The notes under the pieces: generated by a model
The model's database searches: none
What the model was told of the DNA's origin: nothing
Seen by the model: only the letters and a program-made list of their open reading frames with translations
Position numbers and translations under genes: made by a program
Shown here: in pieces, positions 60,826 to 64,000 of the stretch
Position numbering within the stretch: the first letter of the stretch is position 1
Layout: each line of letters starts with the position of its first letter
Assembly (NCBI GenBank): GCA_028023455.1
Contig: JAQFVV010012402.1
Location: 10,336,292 to 10,400,291 of the forward strand
Reading direction: 5' to 3'
DNA: 64,000 bases
Source: Epiperipatus broadwayi
Lineage: Eukaryota > Onychophora > Udeonychophora > Euonychophora > Peripatidae

Positions 60826-62480
60826 ATGGTCACATGATGTGATGCACTGTTATCTTTTTTGGAGTCAGGAATCTCTCAGCCACTCTGCCCAGAGAAACCT
60901 GTTAGCCACTTTACCTTTCTTTTCCATTCCTTGTCTTAAGTTTTTATCATATTTTTCTGTATCCTGCTCCATCCCATTTCTACAATATAATCTTTGTCAA
61001 CTCCATAGCCTTTATATCTAAATTCCCTTTATCTTTCCCTAAACCCAGCATAAAAACCAATAACCCATTTTCTGTATAATTACTTTGTTTATATTTATTC
61101 TTCCACAATTTCATTATTTGTACCTTTCTGATTTTAGGCATTTACATTCAATTAACAGACACCTGATATTTTCTATGCCTTCCTTACACAATTTCCAGAC
61201 TAAATCACTCACATTTTCCCCTTTATGCTTGTTGCTAAAGATACTGATTGAGCCTTAAACAGTAAACTACTTTCCTTGCTATTATCACAAATTAACTCAC
61301 CCCCAATATTCTGTTTATTTCTTATATATTTTAAACTCTTTTTACTCTTCATATTAGATCTACATCTCTCAAACTCCCTATTATTTAATAATGCATCTAT
61401 TCTTCTATCCCATTCTGTGCCACTTAACATTCAACAATTTTCCTAACACAATCATCCCACCTTTTGTATAAGTATATTGACATAAAATCTTTATCCAAAT
61501 CTTCTGCATACCATACTACCTTTCTCACCCATCATGTTGCCCACCCTTTACTCATAACACATTTAAATATTTTTGACTATTCTCTTATTATTCATAAATG
61601 GCAATCAACTGAACATTTTTATTTTGCTTTTTGCATCTCTTATATAAAAACTTGACCATCCCATTTCTCCTTGAATTGCCTTCTTTGCTGTCTACACATT
61701 TGCATCTAATGCATGTCTTCCTACTTCTTTTTGTACTTTTTTTAAGTAATCTAACACCCTTTTACTAACACATAATGCATCATTACCATATGTTAATCCT
61801 GCTACAGCCACTCCCTTCCATACAATTCTAGCTATATCATATTTATTATATGAAAACCCTGTTAATTTTTTTTATCAGTCCCTTTTTTTCTTTGCTTCAT
61901 TTATCATTTTTTTCTCCCATTCATCCAAGCAATTTCTCTAATTACTCAAGATGATTTCCAAATAGTTTTATACCTATTCACCACATTTAACTTTATATCC
62001 CGCAATAAAAATTCTTTGTCTTCTCTTTACCCAGTATTAATCAACATTACTTTTGATTTTTCATCACTAAATTTAAGCCCGTCTTTTTACACACCCTTGT
62101 ACATGTCCTCAGCATAACTTCCATATCTTCCCTTCTTTCTGGGCACAAGAAGATATCTTCTGCAAATAAAAGACCCTGTAATATATACACTCTCTTGCCA
62201 CCTAATAATAGTATTTATACCCCTCTTCATAGTCTTTCTATTGCTCTTTGAATTTCTCTCAAATACAACAAAAACAAAGTAGGTGACATAGGGCATCCTT
62301 GCCTTAGTACCATCCCATTTTTAACTTTAACTGATTCTATATTTCCTAATTGATACATATAGTAATTATTTTCATACAATCTCTTAATAAGATTCACTAT
62401 GATCTATCCATTCCCAGATTTACTAAATGTACCCATAATCTATTTTTATTTACTCTATTATATATATAACTTTCTACTTA
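60826..62480 (-). pseudogene. LINE (non-LTR retrotransposon) reverse-transcriptase remnant
   Basis: On the minus strand, from about 62450 downward, frames read NKNRLWVHLVNLGMD and then GMVLRQGCPMSPTLFLLYL (about 62245-62305). After a frameshift comes LLFAEDIFLCPERREDM (about 62125-62170). These are the RT palm motifs of a LINE in the right order. The catalytic FADD-type motif is altered to FAED, and stops and frameshifts occur throughout. Further down lies NMKSKKSLKYIRNKQN (61209-61430 frame), typical of the post-RT region. The 5' endonuclease part is absent. The 3' end, with a TGATGTG-like tail near 60830, matches the fragment at 29637. Inactive. Confidence 0.75.
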
Positions 62481-62985
62481 TATTTCTACCCTGAATACAG
62501 AAGAGCCACCCAATGCAATCCATAATAATCAATGGATCGAAAGTTTCTGCATAAAATTCCTATCTAGTGCCTATTTATCTAATATTTCCAGACTACTTTC
62601 TAACTTGTGGCTTTTATCAATAAGGAGTCTTAGGTATGAGAGCACTGCACCTAGTTCCTAGAATCTAATGCAACCTTCTAGAAGTCACCCTTTATCTTTC
62701 TAGTTAATTATAAGGCGATGAACCCAAATGAAAACTTAATAATGTTTTCAATCCAAACTAATTTGTTCGTACAGTCATACAGATCAGAACCCAGTTCAGC
62801 CAAAATCTAGAAAGTAGTCAGGGGATATTGAATGAGTAGGCAGTAGATAGGGATTTTATGCAGAGATCTTATGACATTCATTGATTGCTATGGCTTGAGC
62901 TGGTGGCTCTACAGTATGAAATGTTTGCTACTGTTATAAACAGCTCATATAAACATAGGAAATAATGGTCATATAATGTTTTGAG
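62481..62985. mobile_element. Y repeat, long head-to-head pair (Y6)
   Basis: About 62487-62806 is antisense Y, the longest copy. It includes the 5' region with GTATGACTGTAC- and CTAGAAAGATAAAGGG-like blocks on the minus strand. Bases 62807-62985 are sense Y beginning inside the ribozyme (CTAGAAAGTAGTC) and ending with CTGTTATAAACAGCTC, CATAGGAAATAATGG. The antisense core reads TTGATAA in place of CTGATGA (62614-62620), so it is inactive. The junction lies near the ribozyme, as in Y1. Confidence 0.6.
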
Positions 62986-62999
62986 GGTTTGGTACCAAT

Positions 63000-63375
63000 A
63001 TTGGGTAAAGGATGATAGTGACTATGGCTACTAAAAACCAAAGACATCAAAATGTACATATCCTGAACTGAATTCAGATCTGTATGGCTGTACAGGTAAA
63101 TTAGTTTGCAATGAAAACATTGTGTTTTCATTTGTGCTCATTGCTTTATAGTTAATTAAAAAGGTAAAAGATCACTGGTAGAGAGTTGCAGTAGAATCCT
63201 AAGATCAGTCCTTACTGATGAATGCTACAAGCAAGAAACTAGTCTCGGAATATTGGATGAGTAGACCCTAGATTAGGGATGTTATGTGGAGATATTCTAG
63301 CTTTCATTGATTATCATGTCTTGCACTGGGCTACACTATTTTATAGGTAGTTTGTTACTGTGACAAACATCTTAT
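63000..63375 (+). mobile_element. Y repeat, sense copy with intact ribozyme core (Y7)
   Basis: From about 63065 it matches the 5' part of Y6 (AGATCTGTATGGCTGTAC, AAATTAGTTTGCAATGAAAA). It continues through the ribozyme, ATTGGATGAGTAGACCCTAG and TGTCTTGCACTGGGCTACAC to a TTTGTTACTGTGACAAAC end. Bases 63000-63064 may also belong to Y but have no second copy here. Confidence 0.6.
63204..63262 (+). ncRNA. Hammerhead ribozyme (Y7), weak stem I
   Basis: CTGATGA (63215-63221), stem II TGC/GCA (63223-63225 with 63231-63233), GAAA (63235-63238), stem III AC/GT with TA loop, and cleavage triplet GUC (C63244) are all present. Stem I next to the core has mismatches, so activity may be reduced. The different stem II sequence compared with Y4 (AGCC/GGCT) keeps pairing, an example of covariation. 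Confidence 0.65.
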
Positions 63376-64000
63376 TTAATATTTACCAATAAAATCTGTT
63401 TCTTGTATACAGGAGACCGACAATAAAGCAGATTCAATTGCTTTCCAATCTTCGAATAATTCAAAAATTTGTCTTTATTATGGATTTTTTAAGAGTTGAA
63501 AGTCAAGATAATTTTAATGATGGGATCAAAGTGCTTGATAAGCATGTTGTTGGGAGCTTACATTGTCAATTTATTAATATATTTTTTAATCACATTAAAT
63601 GTAGGAAAATTTTCTCACTAAAACCTTAAAATTTTTTTTATATAAATGAAAAACAAAACAGAAATTAACAGACAGCATTATAAAATATGAGAGAAACAAA
63701 CTAAAACAAGCCATATATTATATATATAGATTCATTTTTTGTTGATAGTTTAGTTCTTGTTTTATAATTAGAATAGTCATATTTGTTATAAATGGGGTAA
63801 TGATAATATATATTTATCTTTCATTTTTGGAACGATATTTTTTAAAGAGAAAAATGGAGTTTTATTGTTATTAATTTTATTAATAATAATTGTGATATTT
63901 TAAAGGTAAATATCTATTTATGTAATTTTTTGTTAATATGTATAAAATTGATTTAAAAGTTATTTTTATTATTTATAATATGATTTTAAAATGTTTTTTT
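63376..64000. other. AT-rich end of window
   Basis: A good acceptor-like TTTCTTGTATACAG ends at 63412, but the sequence after it meets a stop within five codons in the NEK9 phase. The frame at 63438-63629 has no recognised family. Confidence 0.35.

Noticed and set aside
63412-63629. Next NEK9 exon after an acceptor-like site
   Set aside because: In the required phase a stop appears within five codons and the sequence does not continue the RCC1 repeat.

Overview
The window is AT-rich nuclear DNA of an animal, very probably an invertebrate. It holds spliced coding sequence, abundant microsatellites, LINE fragments, a Penelope-like element, tRNA-derived short repeats and foldback DNA elements. 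Nothing bacterial, viral or plasmid-like is seen (no operons, no CRISPR). I cannot name the species from sequence alone.

Only one cellular gene is recognised with confidence. Two exons at 5016-5160 and 5235-5435 (+) encode part of the RCC1-like domain of a NEK9-type kinase. Neither the kinase domain nor the rest of the propeller was found, so most of the window is either a very large intron or the space downstream of a fragment. Two minus-strand stretches (22290-22924 and 43968-44128) read like exons or decayed genes of unknown identity. A TATA/initiator-like signal with a splice-donor-like end lies at 40722-41004.

Almost everything else that can be explained is mobile DNA. Region by region: mini-SINE, MITE and element Z copy A (1-4050); a Y repeat, then the NEK9 exons (4597-5435); two X repeats (7465-9606); a degenerate DNA transposon (11721-12650); Z copy B (18353-20411); a Penelope-like element with inverted arms (24173-26249); a LINE fragment joined to a Y repeat (29637-30395); a 1.56-kb foldback element (30775-32332); Z copy C, reversed (37960-39797); scattered Y copies (45260, 47105, 52062, 62481 and 63000); a 5'-truncated LINE with a 14-bp target duplication (54094-54701); two mini-SINEs (55960-56862); a reverse-transcriptase LINE remnant nested in a Y copy (60785-62985).

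The most striking result is that two unrelated repeat families, here called X and Y, carry sequences that fold as type I hammerhead ribozymes. The best Y copy (47244-47310) and X copy (9389-9430) have every conserved core nucleotide, compensating stems and a legal cleavage triplet. Y copies are often head-to-head inverted pairs or a head-to-tail dimer, and one Y half begins exactly at the predicted self-cleavage position. The Penelope-like element in the same window has a weaker hammerhead-like hairpin in its repeated ends. Together this resembles the partnership proposed between Penelope-like elements and non-autonomous hammerhead repeats (retrozymes) in animals. That functional link is my inference.
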